Program-made: the position numbers and the translations under genes
In this document: one piece after another, positions 5,629 through 6,330 of the stretch
Numbering within the stretch: position 1 is the stretch's first letter
Layout of the letters: the number at the start of each line of letters is the position of its first letter
Notes under the pieces: model-generated
What the model was told of the DNA's origin: nothing
What the model saw: the letters and a program-made list of their open reading frames with translations, nothing else
Databases searched by the model: none
Assembly (NCBI GenBank): GCA_946645735.1
Contig: CAMPCK010000057.1
Coordinates: 1-6,330 of the forward strand
Direction: 5' to 3'
Length of the DNA: 6,330 nucleotides
From: an uncultured Clostridia bacterium
GTDB taxonomy: Bacteria > Bacillota_A > Clostridia > Peptostreptococcales > Anaerovoracaceae

Positions 5629-6330
5629 TTAGAAAATGAGTCTCTCCTCGATGTAATTACGTACCTCCGATACGGGTATTCTGACTTGCTCCATGCTGTC
5701 GCGGTCACGTACTGTTACACAGCCGTCGGCCTCTGTATCAAAGTCCACGCAAATGCAGAATGGCGTTCCAATCTCGTCTTCTCTTCTATATCTCTTACCG
5801 ATGGAGCCCGCTGCATCGTAGTCCACCATGAAGTACTTGCTCAGCTCTTCATGGATAGGCTCGGCGATAGGCGATAATTTCTTCGCCAGCGGAAGAACTG
5901 CGGCCTTAAAAGGCGCAAGGGCAGGATGAAGTTTAAGGACGGTTCTGACATCCTCCTTGCCGTCTTCTGAAGTCAGCACTTCTTCGTTATATGCATCAAT
6001 CAGGAATGCAAGGCTTACACGGCCTGCTCCCAGTGATGGTTCAATTACATAGGGAACATACTTCTGTCCGTTTTCTGAGTTTACATAGCTCAGATCCTGG
6101 CCGGAAGTATTGATATGCTGAGTAAGGTCAAAGTCTGTCCTGTCAGCAATTCCCCATAATTCTCCCCAGCCCCACGGGAAGGTATATTCGATGTCCGTGG
6201 TGCCCTTGGAGTAGTGTGATAATTCCTCAGGAGAATGATCTCTCATTCTTAAGTGTTCCTTGTTCATTCCAAGGCTCATGAGGAAGTTCCAGCAATAGTC
6301 CTTCCAGTACTTGAACCACTCGAGGTCTGT
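5629..6330 (-). CDS. glyQS: Glycyl-tRNA synthetase, alpha2 (single-chain) type, C-terminal half; 5' end outside window
   Basis: Charges tRNA-Gly with glycine in the cytoplasm, using ATP and releasing AMP and PPi. The frame is open from the window edge (first visible residues TDLEWFKYWKDYCWNF), so the start is missing. The 233 visible residues are about half of a usual 460-aa enzyme. Visible in order: the end of the class II catalytic core with ELSHYSKGTTDIEY (37-50) and GIADRTDFDL (60-69); class II motif 3, EPSLGAGRVSLAFL (97-110), with its conserved Arg; and an anticodon-binding domain (about 131-230) with LHPALAPFKAAVLPL, GSIGKRYRREDEIGTP and VTVRDRDSMEQ. This is the archaeal/eukaryote-like form, not the two-subunit GlyQ+GlyS enzyme of many bacteria. 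The Met at 6277-6279 is internal, because conserved sequence continues upstream of it. The TAA stop at 5629-5631 lies 42 nt before ppdK, so the two are probably cotranscribed. A T-box leader, if present, would lie outside the window. Confidence 0.97.
   Translation of the reverse strand, partial: TDLEWFKYWKDYCWNFLMSLGMNKEHLRMRDHSPEELSHYSKGTTDIEYTFPWGWGELWGIADRTDFDLTQHINTSGQDLSYVNSENGQKYVPYVIEPSLGAGRVSLAFLIDAYNEEVLTSEDGKEDVRTVLKLHPALAPFKAAVLPLAKKLSPIAEPIHEELSKYFMVDYDAAGSIGKRYRREDEIGTPFCICVDFDTEADGCVTVRDRDSMEQVRIPVSEVRNYIEERLIF

Noticed and set aside
6277..6279. ATG that could be taken as the start of the glycyl-tRNA synthetase
   Set aside because: The frame continues to the window edge with synthetase-like sequence upstream, so this Met is internal.
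1..6330. Mobile element, CRISPR array, toxin-antitoxin or phage defence system
   Set aside because: No transposase, integrase, direct-repeat array, tRNA or other accessory gene was seen. All four genes are clear housekeeping or signalling families in one orientation.

Overview
The window looks like chromosomal DNA from an anaerobic Firmicute of class Clostridia, most likely a Lachnospiraceae-type gut or rumen bacterium. Three things suggest this. The pyruvate, phosphate dikinase is collinear with the Clostridium symbiosum enzyme up to the catalytic His455. It sits directly behind a single-chain (alpha2) glycyl-tRNA synthetase. Ribosome binding sites are purine-rich and the promoter spacer is AT-rich. 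Species cannot be named from this sequence alone. All four genes lie on the minus strand, so transcription runs from high to low coordinates.

Right part (6330 to 2959), housekeeping: the C-terminal half of glycyl-tRNA synthetase (start lies outside the window) is followed after 42 nt by ppdK, complete at 875 aa. There is no terminator between them, so they are probably cotranscribed. A strong Rho-independent terminator (2917-2945) closes this unit just after ppdK.

Middle (2783 to 2958): a 176-nt noncoding gap holds the ppdK terminator and then a good sigma-A-type promoter (TTGCTC-17-TATAAT on the minus strand). A perfect 6+6 inverted repeat lies just upstream of the -35, and a 12-bp palindrome lies in the promoter spacer. 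This promoter should drive the next two genes.

Left part (2782 to 1), cyclic-di-GMP signalling: a membrane-bound diguanylate cyclase has two TM helices, an extracytoplasmic helical sensor, a HAMP-like linker, and a GGDEF domain with intact active and inhibitory sites. After only 14 nt comes a soluble response regulator with REC, degenerate GGDEF and EAL domains, cut by the window edge inside the EAL domain. The pair looks like a small c-di-GMP make-and-break operon: one protein senses something outside the membrane and makes the messenger, and the other is controlled by phosphorylation and probably degrades it.

I see no mobile element, CRISPR array, tRNA/rRNA gene or clearly novel system. 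The points worth a second look are the architecture and control of the c-di-GMP operon.
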